Source of the DNA: Lachnospiraceae bacterium
GTDB taxonomy: Bacteria > Bacillota > Clostridia > Lachnospirales > Lachnospiraceae
Length of the DNA stretch: 64,000 nucleotides
Assembly (NCBI GenBank): GCA_017543445.1
Contig: JAFYGB010000010.1
Span: 1 to 64,000, forward strand
Direction of reading: 5' to 3'
How positions within the stretch are numbered: the stretch's first letter is position 1; each line of letters opens with the position of its first letter. Below are positions 54,125 to 64,000 of this stretch, piece by piece. Below the pieces are notes generated by a model that was not told where the DNA came from, did not search any database, and saw nothing but the letters and a program-made list of their open reading frames with translations. A program made the translations under genes and the position numbers.

Positions 54125-57100
54125 ATGAATGAAAACAAGAAAAGGCGGCTTTTGTCGCTTTTCCTCGTCGTGCTCATGCTCGTTATGATGCTTCCAGTGG
54201 AGGGCTTTTCGGAAGTAGTAGACGCAGCAGCAACCATCACGACACAACCGGCGGACAAGACCGCCTCGCCTGGAACGACCGCGACATTTACCGTTGCGGC
54301 AACAGGGACAGGAACATTAACCTATCAATGGCAGTCACGAAAGAATGAGTCTGCTGCATGGTCGAATTCCGGCCAGAGCGGCGCGAAGACGAAGACACTT
54401 TCCGTAGCAGCGATCGCCGGATTAGACGGCTGGCAGTTCCGCTGCATCGTGACGGATGGAAACGGACAGAAGGCAACATCGAGAGTTGCCACCTTGTATA
54501 TCAACGTACCGAAGATCACCACACAGCCGAAGAGTACCTATGCAGACGCAGGTACCACGGCGAAATTTACGGTGGCGGCAACCGGTACAGGAACAATTAA
54601 ATATCAGTGGCAGTCGCGGAAGGATTCTTCGGCGACTTGGTCCAATTCCGGCCAAAATGGAGCGAAAACAAAGACACTTTCCGTTGCAACTTTAGCTGGC
54701 TTACACGGTTGGCAGTTCCGTTGCATCGTGACCGATGGAAGCGGAAATACAACAGCATCCGACGCAGCTACTTTGTATGTGAAGCCCGGGTTCGTTACGC
54801 AGCCGAAGGACGTAAGCGTGGCAGCCGGGGACACAGCGACATTTACCGTAGTGGCACTGGGTAAGGGAACCTTGAAATACCAGTGGCAGCTGCGTGTGAA
54901 TGCGACGTCCGCGTGGATCGATTTTGACGAGAACGGTTCGAAGACGGCCACACTTTCTGGACCTACGATGGCTGAATTCAACGGCTGGCAGTTCCGTTGT
55001 ATCGTGACCGACGCAAACGGACAGAAAGCGATTTCCGACGTGGCGACGATGAACATCATTCCGAAGATCACGTCGCAGCCGACGAACCAGACGGCAGCCG
55101 TTGGAGAAACAGCGAGATTTTCCGTGGCAGCGACCGGAACGGGAACCTTGAAATATCAGTGGCAGTCCCGTAAGAATTCTTCTTCCGCATGGTCGAATTC
55201 CGGGCAGAGCGGCGCGAAGACGAAGAATTTGTCCGTAGCAGTTATTTCCGGTTTAAGCGGCTGGCAGTTCCGTTGCGTAGTGATCGATGGAAACGGACAG
55301 AAGGCCTATTCCGACGTGGCTACCGTGACCATTAAAGCAGCAACAACGAATTATGTGACCTATAAGCAGTTCGGCGCGAAAGGCGATGGTAAGACCAACG
55401 ACTACGCGGCGATCGTGGCGACGCACGCCTATGCAAATGAGCATAATCTGCCTGTAAAAGCGGACAAGGGCGCAGTATATTATGTAGACAAGATGGACGC
55501 CTCGAACCCGAAGGGTGCCATCATTAAAACCGATACCGACTGGACCGGCGCCGAGTTTATCATCGATGACTCGAAGCTGGCGATCGAATCGTACTATTTC
55601 GATGATGATGAGTATGAGGAGATGCATGTAACCTATCCGAAGGGATGGGATGGAAAGTGCTTCCTCTTCACGGTCGAAGCAAGCGTTGTTTATCCAAAGA
55701 CAGCGATCAACTATAGCATCTGGTGGAGAAAAAACAACGGAAAATGGGCATGGTACTACGAAGGAGCGAAGCAGGACGGAGATATCAAGATCTATCTCGG
55801 CGTGGACTCTTCGGCAGGATCTTTCACCTTAGATAATTACAAAGTGAACCCGACGACCGCGTATAACATGAAGAATAAGACCTTCACAAAGGATACAACA
55901 AAACTGGAGGGACCTTTCACAGAAAAGGCTATGTATTCCCTGCGGACCGAATCCCCGAAGAGATGGGGTAGATTTGGCTGGGGTGGTGCGAACTCCAGCT
56001 GTATCCCTCAGCAGGAAACCGTCATCGTTGATAAAGACGGAACCATCGATCCGCTGTCGACACTTCAATGGGATTGGGATCAGATCACCGAGATCCAGAA
56101 GAGCTATATTGATGAAAAACAACTCACCGTCAAGGGCGGAAAGTTTACCACGATCGTTAACAAGATGTGGGACAAAGCATACATTTACCGCGGAATCTCG
56201 ATCCAGCGGTCCAACGTTTTGCTCGATGGCGTAGAGCACTATCTGGCCGGCGAAGAGGCAGAGTATACAAAAGACAGCTTCGGATACAGCAGTCTCTTTC
56301 AGAGAGAGGATGTATTTGCGAGATATGGTGCTCCTTACCAGGGCTTCTTCCGTTTGGACCACTGCGCATATGTTACTTTGAAGGATTGCGTATTCTCGAA
56401 CCGTCACCGTGTGTTCTATATTTACAAACCTTCGACCGGAAAATGGAGTAACGACAGTTCTACAGCGTCGTATGATTTCTATGCGGAATACTGCGTTGGC
56501 GTTACACTCGACGGCTGTAAATCCGCAAAGACGATCGATTACACCGTGGATTACGTGAAGGGTCAGCTCGGCATGGGTCCGAAGGTCGATCCGGTTTATG
56601 ATGTGACCGAGAGCGGCCTCGTCGGTGTTATGGATGACCTCAGATGGGGCGTTACCGGTACGAATTACTGCAAGAGCCTCGTCGTGCAGAACGGCTGTGT
56701 GATCAACCGAATCGACGCGCATAAGGGAACCTATGGTCTGACGGTAACGGATTCGACTCTGGGTCATTATGGTGTAGCGGTAGTAGGTTTTGGTAAGCTG
56801 ACACTCGATAACGTTAAGATCTATTCAGAGTATCTGATCAACCTGAGAAGAGATTTCGGTAGTGCCTGGTATGGCGATGTAGAGATCAACAACGTGTACT
56901 GGTATCTTGGAGAATGCTACACGCCGACCATGATTTTTGCAAGTTATCTTCCGGATAAGGGATATGGTTATGATACCATCGATTCCGGCAAAAAGTATTC
57001 GGATGGTAAACCGTACTTGTTCTATAGCCAGCTGCCGACGAACGTCACCGTCAACAACCTTACGATTGATGCAAGTGACGTGACTAACTCGGCACTGTTT

Positions 57101-57382
57101 ACCTGTGGATTGGCAGTCTACGAGAATCCGTTCGCATCGACAAAGAAGACGTTCAATGATGCCTTTTTGATGAATCGGGTTAGTTATATGTTCCCGTTGA
57201 AACCCACGGAGAATATCCAGTTGAGCAATATAACATTGATCAAGAATCCTTCGTTGGCTAACACTTCATTTACAAAAGTAGGTATCATGAGAGAAGATAA
57301 GGATTATCATAGGGAGTACTTCTTCAAGGATACGAAGATGAATAGTGTTACGGTTAAACTTGTCACTTCAGATAAGAAGTGA
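54125..57382 (+). CDS. Secreted Ig-repeat and beta-helix protein A
   Basis: A 1085-residue exported protein. The signal peptide (about 1-35) is followed by four Ig-like repeats of about 90 residues each (about 37-403), with YQWQSR, NSGQSGAKTKTLSV and GWQFRCIVTD motifs. The remainder (from about residue 406) begins NYVTYKQFGAKGDGKTNDYAA, typical of pectate-lyase-like right-handed beta-helix proteins. No sortase motif or S-layer domain is seen. The target polysaccharide is unknown. AGGAGG precedes the ATG. Genes B and C follow on the same strand with gaps of 20-25 bases, so they are one operon. Confidence 0.85.
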   Translation: MNENKKRRLLSLFLVVLMLVMMLPVEGFSEVVDAAATITTQPADKTASPGTTATFTVAATGTGTLTYQWQSRKNESAAWSNSGQSGAKTKTLSVAAIAGLDGWQFRCIVTDGNGQKATSRVATLYINVPKITTQPKSTYADAGTTAKFTVAATGTGTIKYQWQSRKDSSATWSNSGQNGAKTKTLSVATLAGLHGWQFRCIVTDGSGNTTASDAATLYVKPGFVTQPKDVSVAAGDTATFTVVALGKGTLKYQWQLRVNATSAWIDFDENGSKTATLSGPTMAEFNGWQFRCIVTDANGQKAISDVATMNIIPKITSQPTNQTAAVGETARFSVAATGTGTLKYQWQSRKNSSSAWSNSGQSGAKTKNLSVAVISGLSGWQFRCVVIDGNGQKAYSDVATVTIKAATTNYVTYKQFGAKGDGKTNDYAAIVATHAYANEHNLPVKADKGAVYYVDKMDASNPKGAIIKTDTDWTGAEFIIDDSKLAIESYYFDDDEYEEMHVTYPKGWDGKCFLFTVEASVVYPKTAINYSIWWRKNNGKWAWYYEGAKQDGDIKIYLGVDSSAGSFTLDNYKVNPTTAYNMKNKTFTKDTTKLEGPFTEKAMYSLRTESPKRWGRFGWGGANSSCIPQQETVIVDKDGTIDPLSTLQWDWDQITEIQKSYIDEKQLTVKGGKFTTIVNKMWDKAYIYRGISIQRSNVLLDGVEHYLAGEEAEYTKDSFGYSSLFQREDVFARYGAPYQGFFRLDHCAYVTLKDCVFSNRHRVFYIYKPSTGKWSNDSSTASYDFYAEYCVGVTLDGCKSAKTIDYTVDYVKGQLGMGPKVDPVYDVTESGLVGVMDDLRWGVTGTNYCKSLVVQNGCVINRIDAHKGTYGLTVTDSTLGHYGVAVVGFGKLTLDNVKIYSEYLINLRRDFGSAWYGDVEINNVYWYLGECYTPTMIFASYLPDKGYGYDTIDSGKKYSDGKPYLFYSQLPTNVTVNNLTIDASDVTNSALFTCGLAVYENPFASTKKTFNDAFLMNRVSYMFPLKPTENIQLSNITLIKNPSLANTSFTKVGIMREDKDYHREYFFKDTKMNSVTVKLVTSDKK
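55334..55580 (+). repeat. Shared segment of genes A and B, copy 1
   Basis: This 247-base segment encodes the start of the beta-helix domain. Its protein product is nearly identical to copy 2 at 58,611-58,857; the two differ mainly at synonymous or few positions. Confidence 0.85.
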
Positions 57383-57407
57383 GCCAAATAAAGGAAGGAC
57401 AGGATCC

Positions 57408-60400
57408 ATGAATAATAAAAGAATGCGGCTGCTTGCAGCCTTTCTCGCGATGTTCATGGCGCTGGTATCGGTGGCAGGTCTCGGAAACGGGACCTACGCC
57501 GCTGCGGCGACACTGACCATCACGACACAACCGACGGATAAAACCGTCACTTTAGGGGACGTCGCTACATTTACGGTGGCGGCGACCGGATCCGGGACGC
57601 TCACGTATCAGTGGCAGTCCCGCAAAGACGCCTCCTCGAACTGGTCGGATTCCGGCCAGAGCGGAGCAAAATCAAAAACATTGTCCGTAGTGACATCGAC
57701 CGGTTTAAACGGCTGGCAGTTCCGCTGTATCGTAAAGGATGCGAACGGACAGAAGATATCGAATACGGCGGTGGTGTATGTAGCACCGAAGATCACCACG
57801 CAGCCGAAGAATGCATATGCAAAGCAGGGCGGCACCGCACAGTTTACGGTAGCGGCGACCGGTAAGGGGCCGTTTAAGTATCAGTGGCAGTCGCGCAAGG
57901 ATGCATCCGCAGCCTGGTCGAATTCCGGCCAGAGCGGAGCGAAGACCGCGACACTGTCGGTGGCTTCTGTTGCAGGTCTGAACGGCTGGCAGTTCCGCTG
58001 CGTTGTTACGGATGCAAACGGACAGAAGGCATACTCGGATATCGCGAAGATAGTGACCGTGTCCGGCATCCTGACGCAGCCGAAGAACACGACGGTCGCA
58101 GCAGATTCTACGGCGAAATTTACCGTGGAAATGTGCGGGACCGGATCGTTTACGTATCAGTGGCAGTCTCGACAGAATGCTACGGCAGACTGGTCGAACT
58201 CCGGCCAGACCGGAGCGAAGACCGCGACCCTTTCGGTAGCAGCGATCGCCGGCTTAAACGGCTGGCAGTTCCGTTGTGTTGTGGCGGATGCAAACGGGAA
58301 GAGGTTCGTCACCGATGCGGCGACTTTGTATGTCGTACCGAAGATCACCACGCAGCCGAAAGATAAGACCGTGACTGCAGGAACGACCGCGACATTTACC
58401 GTAACGGCGACCGGCAGAGGCACCCTTACGTATCAGTGGCAGTCGCGCAAGAACTCCACACTGGCTTGGACGAACTCCGGCCAGACCGGAGCGAAGACAG
58501 CGACGCTTTCCGTTGCAACGAGCACCGGCTTGAACGGCTGGCAATTCCGTTGTGTCGTAACGGATATCAACGGGCAGAAGTCGTGCTCGAACGACGCGAC
58601 ATTGACCGTAAAAGCAGCAGCGACAAATTATGTAACTTATAAGCAGTTCGGCGCGAAGGGCGATGGTAAGACCAACGACTACGCGGCGATCGTAGCGACG
58701 CACGCTTACGCAAATGAGCATAACTTGCCCGTAAAAGCGGACAAGGGAGCAGTATACTATGTAGACAAAATGGACGCTTCGAACCCGAAGGGCGCCATCA
58801 TTAAGACCGATACCGACTGGACCGGCGCCGAGTTTATCATCGATGACTCGAAGCTGGAAGTCACATGGTCCTATGATGCAAAGGACAGAAAAACCGTTTA
58901 CTATCCGGAAGGCTGGGATGGAAATTGTTTCCTGTTCACAGTCGAGCCGAGTATCGTATACCAAAAGACTTGGATCAATCCCGCTACATGGTGGAGGATC
59001 AAGAACGGAAAATGGGTTTGGTGTTATATAGATAAGTCCCTGCCCGGAGACCAGCAGATCTTTATTGGTTTGGATTCCAAAGTCGGAACGTTCAGTAACC
59101 CGGATTATTTGATCAATCCGCAAACGGCATATGACATGATCAATAAAGCATTTTCAAAGGATACGACAAAACTCAGCGGAAATTTCGGTGAGAGAGCTTT
59201 GTATGCCTTGGAAACAAGGGCCTATCAAAGATGGGGCAGATACGGTTCTGAGACTGCGTCCTCCGATCTGCGAAACCAGGAAGAGGTCGTTATCGTAAAT
59301 AAGGATGGAACCATTGATCCGAATTCAAGATTGCAGTGGGACTGGAAGGAGATCGAAGCGATCCAGAAGAGCTATATCGACGAAACGCAGCTTACGGTAC
59401 GTGGCGGTAAATTCACTACGATCGTAAACCACGCATTTGACACTGCATATTATTACCGAGGTATTTCCATTACCCGTTCGAATGTTCTGATGGAGGGCGT
59501 AGAACACTATCTGACGGGTGAAGAAGCAGAGTATACCAAAGACAGTTTCGGCTACACCTCGCTTTATGATCGAGAGGATGTGTTAGCCAGATACGGAGCG
59601 CCTTATCAGGGTTTCTTCCGTCTGGATCATTGTGCGTATGTAACGCTGAAAGATTGTGTTTTCTCGAATCATCATCGCGTTTTCGGCCATTACCTTCCTT
59701 CGAAAAATCAGTGGAGAAACAATCTGACCAGTGCACCCTATGATTACTACGCAGAGTATTGTGTGGGATTGACCTTGGATCACTGTACGTCTGCGCATAC
59801 GATCGACTATACAGAGGATTACGTGAAGGGTCTGCTCGGAATGGGCCCGAAAATCGACCCGGTTTATGATGAGACCGGTATCATGGATGACCTGCGTTGG
59901 GGCGTTATGGGTACCAATTACTGTAAGGCTTTGGAAGTTATCAACGGATCTTCGGTCAACCGTGTCGATGCACATATGGGAACCTACAATCTGACGGTAA
60001 AAGATTCGACCATAGGATGGGTCGGTATCCTGGCTGTAGGCTTCGGAAAAATGTATCTGGAAAATGTTGAATCTTATTCAAAGAATCTAGTCAAACTGCG
60101 TGATGATTACGGCAGCGCCTGGTACGGCGACATTGAGATCAAAAACTGCAAATGGCATCTGGGAACGAATTATTCGCCGAGACTGATCTATGCGAAGTAT
60201 AATCCGGCGTTAGCGTATGGATTCGATCCGATCGATCGGGGCGAAAAGTATCCGGATGGATCGCCGTACTTGTATTACAGCCAGTTGCCGACAAACGTTA
60301 CGATCGACGGCCTTACACTGGAGGCGACGAATGTAACGAGTACGGCACTCTTTACCGGAGGTCTGCCGATCTTCTCGAATCCGCTGACACCCGTTAAAGA

Positions 60401-60905
60401 AATCGTGAATGATGCATACTTGATGAATCGGACGAACACGGCGGACTGGAGATATGAATTTCCGCTTCTCGCCGCGGAGAAGATCAGCGTGAAGAACGTA
60501 ACTGTGATCAAAAATCCTGCGTTGAAGAAGACCACGTTTAATTCGAGTCCTGTGGCGGTAGATAATACATATCACGGCGAGTATATTTTCCGGAATACGG
60601 TTTTCAACTACGATTCCGCTTCCACGTGGGTCGTTGCACAGCCGCAGGATGCGCAGGCGACCGCAGGTTCCACAGCGAAGTTTACTATGGAGGCCAATGG
60701 TAGTGGAACACTCACGTACCAGTGGCAGGCGCGTAAGAATTCGTCAGCGACATGGGCGAATGCGACCCAGACCGGAGCGAAGTCCGCGACATTGTCGGTA
60801 ACGGCGTTGACGGACTTAAATGGTTGGGAGTTCCGCTGCATAGTGACGGGGGCGAATGGAAAGAAGTTCGTCTCTGGCGCGGCGAAATTAACGGTTACAC
60901 GATAA
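57408..60905 (+). CDS. Secreted Ig-repeat and beta-helix protein B
   Basis: A 1165-residue paralogue of protein A. Signal peptide (about 1-35), four Ig-like repeats (about 36-405), a pectate-lyase-like beta-helix domain, and one additional Ig-like repeat at the C-terminus (about 1080-1165) with YQWQARKNSSATW and GWEFRCIVTG. The ATG at 57,408 follows AAGGAAGGACAGGA; a frame reaching back to 57,345 overlaps gene A and is rejected. The N-terminal 1.18 kb is nearly the same as in gene C. Confidence 0.85.
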   Translation: MNNKRMRLLAAFLAMFMALVSVAGLGNGTYAAAATLTITTQPTDKTVTLGDVATFTVAATGSGTLTYQWQSRKDASSNWSDSGQSGAKSKTLSVVTSTGLNGWQFRCIVKDANGQKISNTAVVYVAPKITTQPKNAYAKQGGTAQFTVAATGKGPFKYQWQSRKDASAAWSNSGQSGAKTATLSVASVAGLNGWQFRCVVTDANGQKAYSDIAKIVTVSGILTQPKNTTVAADSTAKFTVEMCGTGSFTYQWQSRQNATADWSNSGQTGAKTATLSVAAIAGLNGWQFRCVVADANGKRFVTDAATLYVVPKITTQPKDKTVTAGTTATFTVTATGRGTLTYQWQSRKNSTLAWTNSGQTGAKTATLSVATSTGLNGWQFRCVVTDINGQKSCSNDATLTVKAAATNYVTYKQFGAKGDGKTNDYAAIVATHAYANEHNLPVKADKGAVYYVDKMDASNPKGAIIKTDTDWTGAEFIIDDSKLEVTWSYDAKDRKTVYYPEGWDGNCFLFTVEPSIVYQKTWINPATWWRIKNGKWVWCYIDKSLPGDQQIFIGLDSKVGTFSNPDYLINPQTAYDMINKAFSKDTTKLSGNFGERALYALETRAYQRWGRYGSETASSDLRNQEEVVIVNKDGTIDPNSRLQWDWKEIEAIQKSYIDETQLTVRGGKFTTIVNHAFDTAYYYRGISITRSNVLMEGVEHYLTGEEAEYTKDSFGYTSLYDREDVLARYGAPYQGFFRLDHCAYVTLKDCVFSNHHRVFGHYLPSKNQWRNNLTSAPYDYYAEYCVGLTLDHCTSAHTIDYTEDYVKGLLGMGPKIDPVYDETGIMDDLRWGVMGTNYCKALEVINGSSVNRVDAHMGTYNLTVKDSTIGWVGILAVGFGKMYLENVESYSKNLVKLRDDYGSAWYGDIEIKNCKWHLGTNYSPRLIYAKYNPALAYGFDPIDRGEKYPDGSPYLYYSQLPTNVTIDGLTLEATNVTSTALFTGGLPIFSNPLTPVKEIVNDAYLMNRTNTADWRYEFPLLAAEKISVKNVTVIKNPALKKTTFNSSPVAVDNTYHGEYIFRNTVFNYDSASTWVVAQPQDAQATAGSTAKFTMEANGSGTLTYQWQARKNSSATWANATQTGAKSATLSVTALTDLNGWEFRCIVTGANGKKFVSGAAKLTVTR
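57430..58610 (+). repeat. Shared Ig block of genes B and C, copy 1
   Basis: A 1,181-base block that is collinear, without any insertion or deletion at the ends, with 60,948-62,128 (offset 3,518). It encodes the signal peptide end and four Ig-like repeats. Confidence 0.8.
58611..58857 (+). repeat. Shared segment of genes A and B, copy 2
   Basis: Counterpart of 55,334-55,580, of equal length. Confidence 0.85.
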
Positions 60906-60925
60906 AATAGGGAAGGATCAAATAT

Positions 60926-63900
60926 ATGGAGAGAAAAATAAAACGGCTGTTTGCAGCCTTTCTCGCGATGTTTTTGGTGCTGTCATCGGTGGCAGGTCTC
61001 GGAAACGGGACCTACGCCGCTGCGGCGACACTGACCATCACGACACAACCGACGGATAAAACCGTCACTTTAGGGGATGTCGCTACGTTTACGGTAGCGG
61101 CAACAGGATCGGGGACGCTTACGTATCAGTGGCAGTCCCGTCAGAATGCGTCCGCCAGCTGGTCAGATTCCGGCCAGAGCGGAGCGAAAACAAAGACATT
61201 GTCCGTAGTGACATCGACCGGCTTAAACGGCTGGCAGTTCCGTTGCGTCGTTAAGGATGCGAATGGACAGAAGATCACGAATACGGCGGTGGTATATGTA
61301 GCACCGAAGATCACCACCCAGCCGAAAAATGCTTATGCGAAGCAGGGCAATACGGCGCAGTTTACGGTAGCGGCGACCGGCAAGGGACCGCTTAAGTATC
61401 AGTGGCAGTCGCGCAAGGATGAAACCTCCGCATGGTCGAATTCCGGCCAGACCGGAGCGAAGACGACGACACTGTCGGTAGCTTCTGTTGCAGGCCTGAA
61501 CGGCTGGCAGTTCCGCTGCGTTGTAACGGACGCAAACGGACAGAAGGCATATTCGGATATCGTGAAGATATTGACCGTAACCGGCATTCTGACACAGCCG
61601 CAGGATACGACGGTCGTTGTAGATTCTACAGCGAAATTTACCGTCGAAATGTGCGGGAACGGACCGTTCACGTATCAGTGGCAGTCCCGCCAGAATGCGA
61701 CGGCAAACTGGTCGAACTCCGGCCAGAGCGGCGCGAAGTCCGCGACCCTTTCGGTAGCGGCGATCGCCGGATTGACCGGCTGGCAGTTCCGTTGTGTAGT
61801 GACGGATGCAACCGGGAAGAGGTTCGTCACCGATGCGGCGACCTTGTATGTCGTACCGAAGATCACCACGCAGCCGAAGGATCAGATGGTAGCTGCAGGA
61901 ACGACCGCGACATTTACGGTAGCGGCGACCGGCAGAGGAACCCTTAAGTATCAGTGGCAGTCCCGTAAGGACTCCACCCAGGCATGGACGAACTCCGGCC
62001 AGAGCGGCGCGAAGACAGCGACACTCTCCGTTGCAACGAGCGCGGGCTTGAACGGCTGGCAGTTCCGTTGTGTCGTAACTGACATAAACGGACAGATATC
62101 GTACTCGAACGGCGCGACATTGACCGTAACGAGTGGCGGACAGACATCGTCCACGGCAACGTATATGAACAGCAAGTTCTCGAAAAATATGCCCCAGGCG
62201 ACCATCGTTATCCCGGTAAATGCAACGGCGGAGGAGATTTTTGCCGCAGGTCTGCTTCAGAAGTATATCCAGGAAGAAGACGGTTACAAGCCGCAGATCG
62301 TTACGGACGCGACCTCGCAGAACGGTCGCTTTGAGATCTCCGTCGGTAAGACGAACCGCCCGCACGGAAAGGCGAAATACAGTTCCAACGACAGTTATTC
62401 CATCAAGTCCTACACCAACGGTATTTCGATCACAGGTGTGGGCCAGCTGGGCCTGATGCACGGCGCGATGCGCTTCCTGGAGGCGTTCGGCGGCTACTAC
62501 TTCCTGTCCTGGGACGACCTGTATAAGACGAACCAGGATCATTTCAAATACGAGACGTCCGGCATCAGCATCGACTACGAGAGAGCGTTCGTATTTACCG
62601 ATATGGATATTTGCTTCTCGAGTATCAATCCGACCAGCGACCTGACAGACCCGTACTACGGAAAAGGTAAGCCGAGCGGTTATCAGCCGCCGCGCACCGG
62701 TCGTCTGTTCTCGTTGGCGTTCGGTTTGAACGGTTTCTACGCTGATACATACTGCCTGCCGAAAACCGAGGCAGGACGTGAGACCTGGTATCTCACAGCC
62801 AGCAAGACCTCTCAGTACTCGGGCGGAACGCCGATCGACGGCCTCGCAGCCGGTCAGGTACACACGCTCACTGCTGAGTTCCTTCCTGCAAGTGTTTACT
62901 TCGACAGCCATCCGGAATGGTATGCGGCCAATGTTTGGAATAATCGTGAGGAACTTCGTAAGCCGGACAGCGAAAGACAGCGCACGAAGAACCAGCTGTG
63001 TCCGTACAAGTGTCTGCACGATCCGGAAGCATATGCGATCATCCTGCAGCATTGTAAGGACATGATCGCGAAAAGTTACGATCCGAACGCGGCGATCCAG
63101 ATCATTTCCGTATCGAAGAACGACGGCTCCGATCTGTGCATGTGCTCGCTGTGCATGAATGACCGCATTGCCCACGGAGACAGTTCGGGTATGTACGAGT
63201 CGATCGAGTATGTTCAGCTGGTCAACCAGCTCTCAAAGGATCTGCACAAGAACGGCGCGTATCCGAACTTGTATATTGATACGCTTGCTTACGAGTGGAC
63301 CGTAGAGGCTCCCGGCGACCTGGTTTGCGATGACCACGTGATCATCCGCTGGGCACCGATCCGCAGATGCTACGGATGCTACCTGGATGCGACCTACACC
63401 ACGACCGTGAACGGTAAAGAAGTGGAAAAGGGTCACGAAACCAATAAGAAGTACTACGAAGAACTCGTAAAATGGACGAAGTGCTGTAAGCACCTGTGGA
63501 TCTGGGATTACAACACGAACTTCCTGACGACAGCCGGACCGTACGCGAACGTTGACGTTATGCAGCATGATATCAAACTGTATAAGGAACTCGGCGTGGA
63601 AGGCATCTACCTTCAGAGTAATGCAAGACATCTGGAGTCGGATTCGGAGTTCGGTGATATCCGTAACTACATCGAAGGCCGCCTGCTTCAGGATCCTTCG
63701 AGAGATTATGAGCAGGAACTGGCGTTCATCACGGACGCATTGTACGGCGCGGCCGGTAAGCACGTGCGCGAGTACATGAAGCATATGGAGCAACAGGCGA
63801 AGAACCATCATCAGCTCGCGGCACACAGAGATGACGTCAATATGTATGACCGCCCGCTTTATGCAACGTATGCAGGCGTACGTTCGTGGGATGGCGGAGA

Positions 63901-64000
63901 CCATGCGTACCGCATGCCCGACAGCGAGATCGGCATCTGTGAAGGCCTCTGGCGCGAGATCAACACGATCGCACAGACACAGCCTGCGGATGTTCAGAAG
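60926..64000 (+). CDS. Secreted Ig-repeat and DUF4838 protein C, partial at the right edge
   Basis: The frame starts at ATG 60,926 after AGGAAGGATC and is open for 1,025 codons to the window end. Signal peptide, then four Ig-like repeats (to about residue 400), then a region starting TYMNSKFSKNMPQATIVIP that resembles the N-terminal domain of GH67-like enzymes, then a DUF4838 region with SHPEWYA and SVSKNDGSDLCMCSLCM. DUF4838 proteins are glycosidase-like and often attached to polysaccharide use. Its C-terminus is outside the window. Confidence 0.85.
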   Translation, partial: MERKIKRLFAAFLAMFLVLSSVAGLGNGTYAAAATLTITTQPTDKTVTLGDVATFTVAATGSGTLTYQWQSRQNASASWSDSGQSGAKTKTLSVVTSTGLNGWQFRCVVKDANGQKITNTAVVYVAPKITTQPKNAYAKQGNTAQFTVAATGKGPLKYQWQSRKDETSAWSNSGQTGAKTTTLSVASVAGLNGWQFRCVVTDANGQKAYSDIVKILTVTGILTQPQDTTVVVDSTAKFTVEMCGNGPFTYQWQSRQNATANWSNSGQSGAKSATLSVAAIAGLTGWQFRCVVTDATGKRFVTDAATLYVVPKITTQPKDQMVAAGTTATFTVAATGRGTLKYQWQSRKDSTQAWTNSGQSGAKTATLSVATSAGLNGWQFRCVVTDINGQISYSNGATLTVTSGGQTSSTATYMNSKFSKNMPQATIVIPVNATAEEIFAAGLLQKYIQEEDGYKPQIVTDATSQNGRFEISVGKTNRPHGKAKYSSNDSYSIKSYTNGISITGVGQLGLMHGAMRFLEAFGGYYFLSWDDLYKTNQDHFKYETSGISIDYERAFVFTDMDICFSSINPTSDLTDPYYGKGKPSGYQPPRTGRLFSLAFGLNGFYADTYCLPKTEAGRETWYLTASKTSQYSGGTPIDGLAAGQVHTLTAEFLPASVYFDSHPEWYAANVWNNREELRKPDSERQRTKNQLCPYKCLHDPEAYAIILQHCKDMIAKSYDPNAAIQIISVSKNDGSDLCMCSLCMNDRIAHGDSSGMYESIEYVQLVNQLSKDLHKNGAYPNLYIDTLAYEWTVEAPGDLVCDDHVIIRWAPIRRCYGCYLDATYTTTVNGKEVEKGHETNKKYYEELVKWTKCCKHLWIWDYNTNFLTTAGPYANVDVMQHDIKLYKELGVEGIYLQSNARHLESDSEFGDIRNYIEGRLLQDPSRDYEQELAFITDALYGAAGKHVREYMKHMEQQAKNHHQLAAHRDDVNMYDRPLYATYAGVRSWDGGDHAYRMPDSEIGICEGLWREINTIAQTQPADVQK
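60948..62128 (+). repeat. Shared Ig block of genes B and C, copy 2
   Basis: Counterpart of 57,430-58,610 at an exact offset of 3,518 bases. Confidence 0.8.

Noticed and set aside
61223..63175. A 650-codon frame on the minus strand opposite protein C
   Set aside because: It mirrors the Ig and DUF4838 gene; repeated composition keeps the reverse frame open. No ribosome site or family match.

Overview
The window is about 64 kb around the chromosomal replication origin of an anaerobic Bacillota, most likely class Clostridia and plausibly Lachnospiraceae or a close relative. The evidence is the Gram-positive order rpmH-rnpA-yidD-yidC-khpB-mnmE-mnmG-rsmG-parA-parB, a clostridial SufCBDSU set, two-subunit class I fumarase, a radical-SAM ribonucleotide-reductase-type activase and TTGACA/TATAAT promoters. 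The family assignment is inference; no genome comparison was possible.

Left arm (1-13,700, mostly minus strand): the 5' tip of a 16S rRNA gene with two tandem promoters, three small membrane-protein genes including tspO, a tRNA-Ser(GCU), and the run dnaA-dnaN-S4-recF-gyrB-gyrA, with the two fumarase genes overlapping gyrA. The origin looks bipartite. DnaA boxes lie upstream of dnaA (13.80-13.90 kb), and a second set between dnaA and dnaN adjoins a five-fold TAG repeat with the geometry of a DnaA-trio. Transcription diverges from this point, as expected for a bidirectional origin.

Right arm (14,000-24,650, plus strand): rpmH, rnpA, yidD, yidC, khpB, mnmE, mnmG (split by a frameshift), an AraC regulator, rsmG, a cluster of perfect parS sites, parA, parB and a DUF4446 gene. 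These cover replication start-up, tRNA U34 modification, membrane insertion and chromosome segregation.

24,600-40,000: a DUF885 lipoprotein, a CYTH enzyme, metG, tatD, rsmA, tadA and a radical SAM activase, then a BlaI/M56 sensor pair with a long dyad operator, a DUF4236 gene, and an abutting pair of lipoproteins (a CotH kinase and a CBM9-glucuronoyl esterase). Two REP-like repeats sit here.

40,400-44,450 is an AT-richer accessory cassette: one secreted protein, one membrane-anchored protein and a fused ABC transporter. 44,500-49,770 is the suf iron-sulfur operon. 49,800-53,810 holds an aconitase-family hydratase, DAHP synthase and a small lipoprotein. 53,880-64,000 holds a possible structured RNA followed by three large secreted proteins with repeated Ig-like domains, two ending in a pectate-lyase-like beta-helix and the third (running off the window) in a DUF4838 region. 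A CATTKNCC octamer recurs across the core genes but seems absent from the accessory cassette.
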